A DNA stretch of 64,000 bases. Source: JADKAV01 sp963733395. Its GTDB lineage: Bacteria; Actinomycetota; Actinomycetes; S36-B12; UBA10799. Below, one piece after another: positions 8,080-17,890 of this stretch. The notes below the pieces were generated by a model that searched no databases, was not told the origin of the DNA, and saw only the letters and a program-made list of their open reading frames with translations. The DNA lies in the NCBI GenBank assembly GCA_963733395.1, contig CAVTCZ010000001.1, positions 1 to 64,000 of the forward strand, read 5' to 3'. The number at the start of each line of letters is the position of its first letter. Positions within the stretch are counted from its first letter, which is position 1. Made by a program: the position numbers and the translations under genes.

Positions 8080-8778
8080 TCAGGCCCCTGCCAACGCGAC
8101 TCGTGCCCGGCGGACTCCTGGTCGGCGAATGATCCACTCTGCGACTGCAACGTTGATGACCCAACCGGAGGTGACCGACAACGCGGTGCTCAGGTCGCTG
8201 GTTCCGAAGAGGCCCTCGCCGACGCCTTGTGTGAACGCCTGGGTGCCCGCAGCCACAGCGAGGGCATAGGCGCGGATCATCCAGGCCGATGCGCGGCCAC
8301 GTCGCCGCGCCGGATCGCCGTGAACCCCAGGACGAGGCAGGTGGCCGTCGCAGAGCCGACCACGAGCCGGACGGTCCACAGCAAGGCGCCGCCGGGCGCG
8401 TCGCGCGTAGAACAGCGTCATCCAGAGCCCGGAGCCGGCGACGGCCAAACCGGCTGCGACGAGCACGCGTCCGGCTCGGCGATGCCAGGCGCGATGGCGG
8501 AGGCGCAACCGGGCCGGGAACTGGAACGCGCCGACGACGGCGAACACCGCAGCGGCGACGACGTGCAAGATGAGCGGGGCCGGCGATGCATCGATCCGAG
8601 CGTTGGTGGGCAGCAGTTGCGGACCGCCGGCGACCTCGAGCAGTCGCAGCGATCCGGCGACGAGCGGGATGGTGGTGAGGGCCACCAGTGCGGCAGGAAC
8701 CCGCCAGCTCGACGCCCGCCGGGACCCCGGTCGGCGCGCAGGGGCCGACCGGGTATCCAGAGCGGTGGGTTGGTTCAT
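8080..8778 (-). CDS. DUF2306 membrane protein (double compensating frameshift)
   Basis: About 233 aa. Hydrophobic segments include VPAALVALTTIPLVAGSL, LILHVVAAAVFAVVGAFQF and the C-terminal GWVINVAVAEWII. HVVAAAVFAVVGAFQF, the RHRAWHRRAGR loop and AYALAVAAGTQAFTQ are typical of DUF2306/DUF2243-like proteins. The frame is lost near 8390 and regained near 8288; between them the alternate frame reads GGALLWTVRLVVGSATATC, another membrane helix, so two single-base indels are likely. ATG 8778 overlaps the upstream gene stop (ATGA). Function is unknown. Confidence 0.7.
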   Translation of the reverse strand: MNQPTALDTRSAPARRPGSRRASSWRVPAALVALTTIPLVAGSLRLLEVAGGPQLLPTNARIDASPAPLILHVVAAAVFAVVGAFQFPARLRLRHRAWHRRAGRVLVAAGLAVAGSGLWMTLFYARRARRRLAVDRPARGRLCDGHLPRPGVHGDPARRRGRASAWMIRAYALAVAAGTQAFTQGVGEGLFGTSDLSTALSVTSGWVINVAVAEWIIRRPGVRRARVALAGA

Positions 8779-9464
8779 TCCGCACCCACCGTCGCGACGG
8801 GCCGACTGCTGACGGCCGCCGCCTGCGGGTCGTGACCGGAACGAGCCGTGCTCCACAGCGACCAACCCAGGCCGATCATGGCGATGCCGTTCGGGAGGGC
8901 CAGTAGACGGTAGAAGGCGTCCGGCATGACCGACAGTGCGATGGTGACGACCCCTCCGACGGCCAGCAGCGCGCAGGCCCAGCGGGCCAGGACATGTGCG
9001 CGGTACAAGGCGATGCCGAAGACGAGTCCGCCGAGCAGGTAGCCGACATCCTGGGCCTTGAAGACGTACTGCAGCAGGCCGATGTCCCCGCTGGCCGTGC
9101 CGCCGGTGGAGACGGCGATGACGTCGGTCACGACGGAGGGGTCGGCTCCGGCGACCAAGGGCATGACGGATGCGGCAATGAGCGTGGTGCTCACGATGAG
9201 CAGGTAGCCGCCGCCGAGTATCACGTAGCCGATGAGGCCGAGCAGTCCGTTGCGTCGGACCTGGCTCAGGTACATGCCGGAGATGCCCACCAGCGCGAGC
9301 ACGGCCATGAGCACCTTCAGCGAGTTCCGCACGACCACCTCTGTGGAGGTGATGGACGTGACGTCGAGGTGGGGGTGGTTGAACTGGACTCCGATGAAGA
9401 TCAGTCCCGCGGCGACCGCGGCGACGCCTGCGGCCCGGGTGAGGGTGGTGGGTGTGATGGTCAT
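8775..9464 (-). CDS. Multi-pass membrane protein, unknown family
   Basis: The 229-aa protein has about six hydrophobic helices, beginning AGVAAVAAGLIFIGVQFNH, then VLMAVLALVGISGMYL, LIGYVILGGGYLLIV and ALLAVGGVVTIALSV. It resembles the uncharacterised DUF4386-like integral membrane proteins of actinobacteria, but I cannot assign it firmly. It overlaps the DUF2306 gene downstream. A perfect 18-bp dyad lies 82 bp upstream (9546-9563), between this gene and the MalT-like regulator, so regulation by that protein is plausible. Confidence 0.7.
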   Translation of the reverse strand: MTITPTTLTRAAGVAAVAAGLIFIGVQFNHPHLDVTSITSTEVVVRNSLKVLMAVLALVGISGMYLSQVRRNGLLGLIGYVILGGGYLLIVSTTLIAASVMPLVAGADPSVVTDVIAVSTGGTASGDIGLLQYVFKAQDVGYLLGGLVFGIALYRAHVLARWACALLAVGGVVTIALSVMPDAFYRLLALPNGIAMIGLGWSLWSTARSGHDPQAAAVSSRPVATVGAE

Positions 9465-9545
9465 GTCCGGCTCCTTGCTGTTCCGGTGGTCCGCGGCGGA
9501 TGCCTCGGGCTGTCTGGAACGTACGGCGGCGGGGTCGGACGCGGC

Positions 9546-9563
9546 GTCACCACTTGTGGTGAC
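9546..9563. promoter_or_regulatory. 18-bp perfect dyad, probable operator
   Basis: GTCACCACTTGTGGTGAC consists of two perfect 8-bp arms around TT. It lies between the stop of the MalT-like LuxR regulator (9629) and the start of the membrane operon (9464). Length and symmetry fit a LuxR-type dimer site. Binding is inferred. Confidence 0.45.
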
Positions 9564-9628
9564 TGACGATGTGACTGTGCCCGCGCAGCGCCGATCGTGC
9601 AGGGCCGACTCGTGGCTGCCCTGGGCCG

Positions 9629-12385
9629 CTACAGCAGACCGAGCTCACGGGCGCGGCGGACGGCCGCGGAGCGGTTGTTGACGTCGAGCTTCGTGAAGAT
9701 CCGCTTGGTGTGGGTGCGCAGCGTGTTCAGGGACACGAACAACTGGCGGGCGAGCTCGGGGCCGGTGAGGTCACTGTCGAGCAAGCGCAAGACCTCGAGT
9801 TCCCGTTCGCTGAGCGGGTCGGCCAGAGGGACCCCGCCGGGCGCCGCCGCGGGCGACGTCTCAGGGCCGACGGCGGCGTCGAGCAGCCCTCGGGCGTGCT
9901 GCCGCAAGACGTCGGACCCGCTCGCAGCTGCGTCACGCAGTAAGGCCAGCATCGGCGCACCCTCGTCGAGGAACAGGCGCACGTAGCCCTCCGGTTCCGG
10001 CGCTCGGACGAGCGCTTGCTCCAACTCGGCGAGTGCCTCCGGTCGGTCACCCCGGACATGCCGGGTCAGGGCGCGCAGGATGCCGATCTCCAGCAGGCTC
10101 CCGGCTCGCGTCGGGGCGGCGTCGTGGAGCCGTTCCAGCAGCGCGGACACATCGCCCAGTGGCGCCGCACTGCGCGCGCCGCCCGCAGCCGCGTCGCGAA
10201 GGTGCCGGGCCAGCAGCAGTCGCACGAGGGTGAGGTGCTCATACTCCCGCAGGAAGGTCACCTCGTCGCCCGCCGTGACGCCGCAGTCCATCGCCCACTG
10301 CTGCGCCGCGGCGAGGTCTCCCGCCGCGATCTGCACGCGGGCTCGCATGGCGGCGATGGGACGCAGTTCCGGGTAGAAACCCGGCCGGTACAGCGCTTGG
10401 GCTTGCTCGAGCAGCTTCACTGCGCCGACGTCGTCCCCGGAAGCGGCGCGAACCTGGGCGGCGGCCACGGACCAGCGGTACCGGTTCTCGGTGATCGAAC
10501 TGTGCTCAGCGAGCGCCCTCGCCGTCTCCAGGTGCGCCTGTGCACGTGCGAGATCGTTCAGCTCGCGGTCCAGCTCGGCCAGCCCCACGTGGAGGTCGGC
10601 GGTGGCGCGCGGGTACGGCTCGCCGTCCCGGGTCGCCGTCACCAGGGCCTGCTCGTACAGCCGCCGCGCCCGGTGGGGACGGCCCGCGGTGAGCCACATG
10701 TCGGCGAGTACCACCGTGCTGTCCAGCTCGTCGACCAGATTGCCCGCCGCGTGCAGGCTGCGAACCGCCTCCGAGAAGGTGGTCAAGGCTTCCTCCACGT
10801 CACCGTCTGCCCACGCAGCCAGACCGAGGATGCCGCCCGCTGCCCCGCGGACGAAGTGGTCCTCGGCGTCGGCCAGCTCCAAGGCGTGGCGCGCGTGGGC
10901 CACCGTGGCCGGGACGTCGCCCCGCGCCTGCGCCAGCGCCGCTCGATAGACCCACAGGGTCGCCGGTGCGCTGCGCAGTTCTTCGGTGTCAGCCCAGCTC
11001 GCCGCGAGCGCCTGGTCGCCAGCGCCGGCGACCAGCGCGGCCTCGGCATCGTCGAGCCGTCGTTCCATCCCTTCCAGGTCACCGGTCATCATGAGCGCCC
11101 AAGCGGACATGATGCTGAGCACCGGGCGCCGTCGTGCCACGGACTCGGGCAGCGACCTGATCCAGCCCAGGAGCAGGCGGTCCTGGCGGGTGCGGCGCAG
11201 TTCCGACAGAGCCGACTCCATCAGGTAGGCAGCGTGGTCGTCGTCGCCTGCGGCGAGAGCGTGCTGGACAGCGTCGTCCATGAACTCGTGAGCGGCGTAC
11301 CAATCGCTGGCTGCCCTATGTAGCGCCGGTACCTGCTCCGGATGCTCGGCGATCAGCCGAGCGCGAAGGACGTCGCCGAACAGGTGGTGGTACCGGTACC
11401 AGCGGCGCTGCGCGTCCAGCGCGACCAGGAAGACATCGCCGCGGTCAAGCTCGTCGAGGACTCGGGCGCCGTCCGTCCCGCCCGTGACCGCGTCGCACAA
11501 GGAACCGGTCAGTCGGTGCAGGACTGAGGTACGCAGCAGGAAGTCGCGCACCTCGGCGCTCTGGCGAGCCAGGACCTCGTCCACCAGGTAGTCGATGACG
11601 AAGCGGTTGCTGCCCGTGAAGGCCTTGATGAAGTCGACGACGCCGTCGTGCTCCGAGACGTCGCGCAGGGACAGAGCGGCCAGCTGGAGGCCTGCGATCC
11701 AGCCCTCGGTGCGCTCCTCGAGGGCCTGCACGTCACTGTCGGTGAGGTGCAGGCCCATCACCTCGTTGAGGAACGCCCGCGCCTCCGCTGGTGCGAAGCG
11801 GAGGTCCGGGGCCCGCACCTCTGTCAGCTGTCCGCGACTGCGCAGCCTCGACAGCGGAAACGGCGGATCCGCGCGGGTGGCCACGAGCAGATGCAACTGC
11901 TCCGGCATGTGGTCCAGAAGGAAGGTCATGGCTTCGTGGACCTCAGGCGCTTCGATCGCGTGGAAGTCGTCCAGCACGAGCAGCCAGTCGCTGTCGGGTC
12001 GCTGCCGCCCCACGCGTTCGACCTCGTTGATGACCGCGGTGAATGCCGCGGCCGTGGGCGCGGCAGCCAGGGCGTCCAGCGCCTCGACGTCCAGGTCGAG
12101 CCCGACGCCGGAGAGCGCCGCCCACAGGTGGGCAAGGAACCCCGGCAGCACGTTGTCGCGTTCGTCGAGGGAGAGCCACGCAACCAACACGTCAGGGCCT
12201 GAGCGGCGCGCTGCCCAGTCACTGAGCAGCGTCGACTTGCCGAAGCCGGCGGGCGCGGACACCAGGGTGAGGCGGTGACCGCGGTTCAGGGTGTCGTCCA
12301 AGTGCTGGGCGAGCCTGGGCCGCGCCACCAAGTGAGACCGCGGCGTTGGCGGAAACAACTTGGTGGTGATCACTGGAGTCGGCAC
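9629..12385 (-). CDS. MalT-like LuxR-family ATP-dependent regulator
   Basis: The 918-aa protein has the LAL/MalT architecture. The N-terminal TKLFPPTPRSHLVARPRL leads to Walker A (APAGFGKST, residues about 44-52) and Walker B (LLVLDD, about 135-140). A long winged-helix and TPR-like sensor region follows, ending in a LuxR HTH at about 855-918 (LSERELEVLRLLDSD, SLNTLRTHTKRIFTKL). Such proteins bind ATP and an inducer, oligomerise and activate transcription. The open frame is intact over 2.75 kb. It sits upstream of the membrane-protein operon on the same strand with a dyad between them, so that operon is the likely target. Confidence 0.92.
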   Translation of the reverse strand: MPTPVITTKLFPPTPRSHLVARPRLAQHLDDTLNRGHRLTLVSAPAGFGKSTLLSDWAARRSGPDVLVAWLSLDERDNVLPGFLAHLWAALSGVGLDLDVEALDALAAAPTAAAFTAVINEVERVGRQRPDSDWLLVLDDFHAIEAPEVHEAMTFLLDHMPEQLHLLVATRADPPFPLSRLRSRGQLTEVRAPDLRFAPAEARAFLNEVMGLHLTDSDVQALEERTEGWIAGLQLAALSLRDVSEHDGVVDFIKAFTGSNRFVIDYLVDEVLARQSAEVRDFLLRTSVLHRLTGSLCDAVTGGTDGARVLDELDRGDVFLVALDAQRRWYRYHHLFGDVLRARLIAEHPEQVPALHRAASDWYAAHEFMDDAVQHALAAGDDDHAAYLMESALSELRRTRQDRLLLGWIRSLPESVARRRPVLSIMSAWALMMTGDLEGMERRLDDAEAALVAGAGDQALAASWADTEELRSAPATLWVYRAALAQARGDVPATVAHARHALELADAEDHFVRGAAGGILGLAAWADGDVEEALTTFSEAVRSLHAAGNLVDELDSTVVLADMWLTAGRPHRARRLYEQALVTATRDGEPYPRATADLHVGLAELDRELNDLARAQAHLETARALAEHSSITENRYRWSVAAAQVRAASGDDVGAVKLLEQAQALYRPGFYPELRPIAAMRARVQIAAGDLAAAQQWAMDCGVTAGDEVTFLREYEHLTLVRLLLARHLRDAAAGGARSAAPLGDVSALLERLHDAAPTRAGSLLEIGILRALTRHVRGDRPEALAELEQALVRAPEPEGYVRLFLDEGAPMLALLRDAAASGSDVLRQHARGLLDAAVGPETSPAAAPGGVPLADPLSERELEVLRLLDSDLTGPELARQLFVSLNTLRTHTKRIFTKLDVNNRSAAVRRARELGLL

Positions 12386-12681
12386 CTACGGATCATAGAA
12401 GCCGCGGCGCACGACGTTTCGGTAGTTTGCGACCGATCCGACCGCCAACGACCGGAATGGGATGGAACCGACCGGAGGGTCAAGGGCTTGGTCGATGTCG
12501 GAGCTCGCCGCAAACAGCGTCCATCGGCACTGCTATCCAGTGACGTGGGTCAGCAGTTGCTCGCCGCCATCGAGGTCACGAGCGCCCACCTGGAGACCGG
12601 GGCCGAAATGCTCAGCGGGCGCGGACTCCCCGGACCCTTGGGCCTTACGCGGGAGGGCGGCTCGAAGGGATGTCTCCGGTG

Positions 12682-13122
12682 TCAGTTCGCCGCCAGCCGT
12701 GTGGCCAAGCGGGTGATCGAGGTCTGGAATCCCTTGCGGGCGGCGGCCGCGACAGGCTTGGCGAGGAACTGGGGCACGCCAGGGACGCGAATGTCCTCGA
12801 CCCAGTCGAGGCGTGAGGTGGTCTCACCGGTTGCTGTGACGGATAGGTGGACCAGTCCGGTCAGCAGCGGCCCGATCTTGGTGATGCGGGTGGTCATCGC
12901 CACGGGGTCGAGTTCGTCGACGCGCATGCGGTCCGGCAGGGCAACCGGGCCGATGCCGGTCGTCGCGACGAATTCGGTACCCGGTCCACCATCCCCGCAG
13001 AGAACCTGCACCCGGGTGAGGGGCACCCAGGTGGCGTGGCCCTTCCAGTCGATCAGCTCGCTGAAGACGACATCGGCGGGCAGGGGCAGGTCACGCGTGA
13101 CCGTGAAGTAGACGTTCGCCAT
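12682..13122 (-). CDS. SRPBCC (START-like) family protein
   Basis: The 146-aa protein begins MANVYFTVTRDLPLPADVVF and continues SELIDWKGHATWVPLT, the polyketide-cyclase/SRPBCC opening. The remainder alternates strands (VHLSVTATGETTSRLDW) and ends in the long C-terminal helix (KGFQTSITRLATRL). The fold binds hydrophobic ligands. A Rieske gene follows 47 bp upstream on the same strand, so the two may be an operon. Specific ligand unknown. Bases 12386-12681 hold no supported gene. Confidence 0.82.
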   Translation of the reverse strand: MANVYFTVTRDLPLPADVVFSELIDWKGHATWVPLTRVQVLCGDGGPGTEFVATTGIGPVALPDRMRVDELDPVAMTTRITKIGPLLTGLVHLSVTATGETTSRLDWVEDIRVPGVPQFLAKPVAAAARKGFQTSITRLATRLAAN

Positions 13123-13169
13123 GGCGGTGGCCTTTCGTTGCGATGTCGAGCTGGCCGTGAACCGTTCTC

Positions 13170-13550
13170 CTACCGGTCGACCACGACCTGACCGTCCCGG
13201 ACCGACACGGCCAGGACGGTCAGCGGCGCCGGCGACTTGCCCATCGCGATGAGTCTGCGCGACCATTTCGGGGCGGTGACGCCGGCGAAGCCGGGGGTCC
13301 AGTCGAGGTTCTCCCCGGAGCAGACGTCGAAACGCGAGTTGTGCCACGGGCAGGTGATGACCCCATCGGCGTATCCTCCCCGGGGGCCGCGACTGAGGCT
13401 GAGCCCAGCATGCGGGCATCGGTCGCGCACGACGCAGACCTCGTCGGGGCTCTGTGAGGAGCGAATCACCAGGTACGCATCGCCGTCGATCGTGACCGGG
13501 GTGGGCTTGTCCAAGACGAAATCCGTGAGCGGTCCGAGCTGTGTCGACAT
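13170..13550 (-). CDS. Rieske [2Fe-2S] ferredoxin-like protein
   Basis: In 126 aa the cluster ligands are clear: C45-P-H47 (RCPHAGLSL) and C67-P-W-H70 (CPWHNSRFD). This is the stand-alone Rieske/NirD-like domain acting as a one-electron carrier, as in ring-hydroxylating dioxygenase ferredoxins. No oxygenase alpha subunit is next to it; the downstream SRPBCC protein is the only partner in the operon. All four ligands are present. Confidence 0.92.
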   Translation of the reverse strand: MSTQLGPLTDFVLDKPTPVTIDGDAYLVIRSSQSPDEVCVVRDRCPHAGLSLSRGPRGGYADGVITCPWHNSRFDVCSGENLDWTPGFAGVTAPKWSRRLIAMGKSPAPLTVLAVSVRDGQVVVDR

Positions 13551-13689
13551 ACGTCGAGACTACTCGGGGTCGATGCGTCCGCATTCTCCCTTCGTCCGCC
13601 GTGGGACGAGTCGCCATCGGACAACCCTGCCCAGGGGGGCTACTGTCGGTTCAGTGCACCGCGGCCTCGCGTGGCAGGAGCGGAGCGCC

Positions 13690-15775
13690 ATGCGCATCAT
13701 CAAGGTTCTGACAGCCACACTTGCCACCGCGACGGTGATCGGGGGTGTGCCGGCCGTCCAAGCGTCGGTGGCCGCCAACAAGCAACCCCCGCCGACTTTC
13801 GACACGACGATCAAGCAGGGTCGCAAGGCCGCCCGCAGCGCGCTCAAGCAGACCAAGTCGACCTCGGTGTCCGTGGCGTTGGTGTCCAGCGGCAAGACGG
13901 TGTGGAGCCAGACGTTCGGTCGGGTCAACGCGGCCGGCAAGAAGCCCTCACCCACGACCATGTACGGGGTCGGATCGGTCAGCAAGACGGTCACCGCGAT
14001 CGCCGTCATGCAACTGGTGGACGCCGGCAAGGTCTCGCTCGACGCCCCGGTGGTGCGGTACATCCCGGACTTCACGATGGCCTCGCCGCAGTACAAACAG
14101 ATCACCGTGCGGATGCTGCTCAACCACTCCGCCGGGCTGCCCGGCACCGACTACGCCGACGCCCTCAGTTACAAGCCGATCCCCTCCTACGTCGACCGCG
14201 TCCTGTCCGGGCTGCGCACCTCCCACTTGAAGACGACGCCGGGTGCCATGAACGTGTACTGCAACGACTGCTACACCTTGGCCGGTTTGGTCGTCGAGCG
14301 GGTCTCGGGACTGCCGTACCAGGACTACGTGGCCAAGAACGTCTTCAAACCGCTGGGGATGAAGCACTCGACCTATGCGAGTTCGGTGCCGGCGCCTGGC
14401 GCGGTGGCGCCCGTCCTCCAAGGGGGAAAGGCCCAGCCGTTCCAGATCACGAACATCTTCGCCTCCGGTGGTCTTCTGTCGACGTCCGACGACATGGCCC
14501 GACTGGCCATGATCTTCACCGGTGACGGGGTCGTGGGCGGCAAGCGCATCATTTCGAGCTCCGCCGTGGAGCAGATGGGCGCGGATCAGACGACCACCAC
14601 CCTCAAGGCGGCGCCGCCGAACAACTTCCGCTACGGCCTCGGCTGGGACACCGTCGAGGACCCCGCCCTGAAGTCGGTCGGTGTCCGAGGCTGGACCAAG
14701 GGTGGCGACATCGGCCAGTACCACGCAGGGTTCGTGATCGCGCCCGACCAGGGACTGGCAGTCGTTGTCGAGGGGGCTGGCACCACCTTCAGCTCGACCG
14801 GTGCCGAGACGATCGCGCAGACCGTGCTGCTCAACGCCCTGGTCGAAACCGGCGCCATCAAGAAGATGCCGAAGCCGATCACCGGCAAGCCCACAAAGGA
14901 CAAGGCGACGCCGAAGCAGGTCAAGAAGATGACAGGGATCTTCCTGGCTCAGAACCTGACCCTCAAAGTGGTCGAGGGCGAGAACAGGTCGCTGCGGTTC
15001 TCGCTGCTGTCCGACGGCAAGTGGGCGCGCCAGCCGGGTCGCTTCGTGCGGCGTGCTGACGGGGCCTTCTGGGCAACCAAGACTCCTGGAGCATCCATCA
15101 GCGTGGTCAAGGCCTGGGGTCGCACCTACCTGACGCTGCGCGGCGTCGGCGGCACCGGGACGTTCCGCACCCACGCGACGCTCGGCCAACGCATGCGGTC
15201 GGGCGCATGCGGTGTCGCCGACCTGGCAGGCGAGGGTGGGGCGCAAATGGTTGTTGGCCAACGAGGATCCGAGTTCCCTGAACTGGACGAACGCCGGAAC
15301 ACCCGCCGTGGATATCGCGACCATCCCCGGCTTGTCCGGCTACCTCCTGGCCGAAGGCGCGCTCGTCGAATCCGTTCCCTTCGACGCCACGGCCAGCGAC
15401 AGTCGCGGCACGATGTTCCTCGAGGTTCCGCTGGTACCCGGTCGGGACCTGTACGACCTCGACTTCTCCACGCAGGGCGGGGAGGAGTTCCTCACTTTCA
15501 GCAGCAGCGTCCTGCGGCCTGCCGCGACGGTTCCCAGCCTGTCCGGTGGCAGCAATGCGGTCACCATCGGTGCGAGGGGTTTGGTCGAGTGGTACCGGGT
15601 TCCCAGCGCCTCTCGGGTGACCATCTCTGGCCAGAGCGACTGGAAGCTCTTCGACGACACGTTGTCGATACTCGACTCCGGCGGCGCCGCCACGGCGACG
15701 AAGCAGGCGCCGGCCGGGGCCTACCTGGCAGTCTTCGGCCCGGCGGGGAGCACCGCGACGGTGGTGGTCGAGTAG
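13690..15775 (+). CDS. Secreted serine beta-lactamase-like protein (frameshift)
   Basis: A signal peptide (VLTATLATATVIGGVPAVQA) precedes a class C beta-lactamase/esterase domain with S96-V-S-K99, Y190-C-N192 and HAGF near the third motif. About 190 C-terminal residues (LLANEDPSSLNWTNAG ... GSTATVVVE) form an extra beta-rich domain as in serine hydrolase LACTB/EstB-like proteins. The frame shifts by one near the GGG at 15201-15203; the continuation is uninterrupted to TAG 15773-15775. An in-frame GTG at 13654 is preceded by TACTGT at 7 nt, so a leaderless start 12 codons earlier is possible. The substrate may be a peptide, ester or D-amino-acid compound; antibiotic resistance should not be assumed. 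Confidence 0.85.
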
Positions 15776-16181
15776 GGCGTGTTGAGGGCTGCCCGTCGAG
15801 CCGGGGTTGGGTGTTCGCGCTTCTGGCCCGAGAGCGGCGTGCGTGAGCCGCGCAGGTCTTTCTTGAGTGACTCCGCGCGGTCCGTTGGAAGGGATGTCAA
15901 GCGACCTCATCCCGGCCTTTGTGCGGGATCTGCAGGGCCGTCTGTCTCGGTCACGGACCGCGCCCATGAGTCCCCGGCATTGACCCCGCTCAACATGCGA
16001 CGACAACCTGGCTGCATAGCGATGCACACCGGCGCACATCCCGTACCGCCATGCACCCCGTGATCTAATCCCGCCATGCGTAGGCCGCGAGTTCGACTCT
16101 CGAGGGCGACTGCCGGCTTGCAGCCTCTGGCCCGGTGCTCGTCGGCGGTCTGGCCCGCAGCGGCAGCCCGTCAAGACAACA
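15776..16181. other. Intergenic region without a supported gene
   Basis: No open frame here has a family signature. The only recognisable structure is a tRNA T-arm-like segment near 16087-16110, just before the hydrolase gene. Confidence 0.4.
16087..16110 (+). other. tRNA T-arm-like remnant
   Basis: CGAG-TTCGACT-CTCG forms a T-stem and loop with the universal TTCGA core, followed by GGGCGAC in the place of an acceptor strand. No D-arm, anticodon arm or matching 5' acceptor strand is found upstream, so this is not a functional tRNA. It could be a tRNA fragment left by integration or a chance match. Confidence 0.2.
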
Positions 16182-17090
16182 GTGACGCACGACACTAGCG
16201 TGCCAAGCGTGGGGGAGTTCGAGGCTGTCACGGCGCAGGAGCACCGGGTGCCTGCTGTGGATGGGTACGACCTGGCGGCTACCGTCACCCTGCCGGAGGA
16301 CGGTGCAACCGACTGGGTGATCGTCAGCGGCGCGCTCGGGGTCGCCGCCCGGTTCTACTCCCGATACGCCACCGCGCTGGCCGAGGCGGGCTTCGCGGCG
16401 GTCACCTACGACTACCGCGGTATCGGCGCGTCCCGTCCAGCCTCGCTGCGGGGCTTCCCGGCCACCATCACCGACTGGGCCGTCCTGGACCTGGCCGGGG
16501 TCGCGAACTGGGTGCACTCCACCCACACCCCGCGTCGGCTGTTCATGGTCGGTCACTCCCTGGGCGGAATCCTGCCGGGGCTGATGGACTGCCCGGACCA
16601 GGTCGACGCACTGGTCACGGTGGGCAGCGAGAACGTGTACTGGCGCTACCGGCACGGCCGGACCAAGGCCGTCGCACTGAGTCGGGTCTGGCTCACCCCA
16701 CCCTTCACCGCGGTGATCGGATACGTGCCCTGGAGCCGGTTCGCCCGCGCCGAGGACCTACCGGCCGGTGCCGCCCGCCAGATGACCGCGGCCATGCGCA
16801 CCCCCGGCGGGTTCCTCGACGATGCCGCCCTGCCCACCCAGCGCTACGCCACGTTCCGCGCGCCCGTGCTGGCCTACAGCATCGACGACGACGCGGAGGC
16901 CACCAGGGAGTCGGTGGACGCGATGATGGCCGCCTACCCCAACGTCGAGCGCCGGCATCTCGCCCCCGCCGACATCGGCCTGGATCACGTGGGCCATTTC
17001 GGCTACTTCAAGTCATCGGCCCAGCCCTTCTGGGACGAGGCGATCTCCTGGCTCAAGCAGCAACCCCACCCTTCGACACCTGGAACCTGA
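16182..17090 (+). CDS. Alpha/beta hydrolase
   Basis: The 302-aa protein has the nucleophile elbow GHSLGG (S126), an oxyanion region near VIVSGALGVAARFYSRYA, a fold helix opening TYDYRGIG, and a C-terminal DHVGHFGYF that supplies the catalytic His. It resembles the predicted alpha/beta hydrolases annotated as YdjE/serine aminopeptidase-like; no substrate can be inferred. The GTG at 16182 gives the longest frame; a later start would still keep the fold. A methyltransferase gene follows on the same strand 83 bp downstream. Confidence 0.85.
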   Translation: MTHDTSVPSVGEFEAVTAQEHRVPAVDGYDLAATVTLPEDGATDWVIVSGALGVAARFYSRYATALAEAGFAAVTYDYRGIGASRPASLRGFPATITDWAVLDLAGVANWVHSTHTPRRLFMVGHSLGGILPGLMDCPDQVDALVTVGSENVYWRYRHGRTKAVALSRVWLTPPFTAVIGYVPWSRFARAEDLPAGAARQMTAAMRTPGGFLDDAALPTQRYATFRAPVLAYSIDDDAEATRESVDAMMAAYPNVERRHLAPADIGLDHVGHFGYFKSSAQPFWDEAISWLKQQPHPSTPGT

Positions 17091-17173
17091 ACAACACGGG
17101 AAGGCCCTGAGATGCGGCGGGTACTTCACTAACGCGGGCATACGATCGAGTTGGAGGAACTAGCCGAAGGGGG

Positions 17174-17890
17174 ATGAGTCCCGTGGCGAGGCGCAAGCGG
17201 AGTGAGACTGCCGTGGACGGGCATCGGGATCCGATCCCGCAAGATTCACTGCCTCGAGGAGCGGCCGGCTGGGTGACAGCTGTGGCCATGGCCGCGGAGC
17301 ATGTGCCCGCATACAAACGGGTGTCTCAGGTGCTGTCCCCGCGCACTGAGGACGATCTGCTGGAGGTCGCTTGCGGGTCGGGCGGGTTGTTGGCGCGTCA
17401 CGCTGGGCATGTCCGCCGGATCGCCGGCATCGACCTGTCGGACGTGCAGGTGCGCATGGCCAGGCGCCGCCTGGCCCGGCGGATCGCGGACGGCAGCGCC
17501 GAGATCGTCCTGGGGGACGTCACCGCGCTGCCGTGGCCGGACTCCCAGTTCAGCGCGGTGGTGTGGCTGTGGGGGGTGGAAGTCATGGTGGGCGACCCGC
17601 ACCAGGCGCTGGCTGAGATACGACGGGTGCTGCGGCCCGATGGCCGAATCGTCCTCAGCGTCGGAGCGCTGTTCGATGATGAGAAGGCGCGAGCCAAGTT
17701 GAGCGAATTCCCTGGGTTCTGGGAGTGGACGCAGGCCCGCGCCCGCGAGGAACTCACGAAGGCAGGATTCGCCAACCCCGAGATCCGTGACATCAAGGTC
17801 GGCGGAGCGCTATGCCGCCGCGTTTTCGTCAAGGCGGCCGGGTTCGACACCATTCGGGTGGCCATCGCGCACCCCGCGGCAGCCGCATAG
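17174..17890 (+). CDS. Class I SAM-dependent methyltransferase
   Basis: In 238 aa, motif I is LLEVACGSGGLLA, followed by GIDLSDVQVRMA (motif post-I), LGDVTALPWPDSQFSAVV (motifs II/III) and IRRVLRPDGRIVLSV. This is the methyltransferase-11 (UbiE/small-molecule) subgroup. A GAAGGGGG ribosome site precedes ATG 17174. The acceptor is unknown. Confidence 0.9.
   Translation: MSPVARRKRSETAVDGHRDPIPQDSLPRGAAGWVTAVAMAAEHVPAYKRVSQVLSPRTEDDLLEVACGSGGLLARHAGHVRRIAGIDLSDVQVRMARRRLARRIADGSAEIVLGDVTALPWPDSQFSAVVWLWGVEVMVGDPHQALAEIRRVLRPDGRIVLSVGALFDDEKARAKLSEFPGFWEWTQARAREELTKAGFANPEIRDIKVGGALCRRVFVKAAGFDTIRVAIAHPAAAA

Noticed and set aside
12386..12681. Possible plus-strand gene with LLAAIEVTSAHLETGAEML
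   Set aside because: The stretch is protein-like but has no start codon with ribosome site and runs into the antisense of the SRPBCC gene.
13690..15775. Antibiotic-resistance beta-lactamase
   Set aside because: The SxxK and YxN motifs are shared with esterases and peptidases of the same fold; the extra C-terminal domain and lack of a resistance context do not support a resistance claim.
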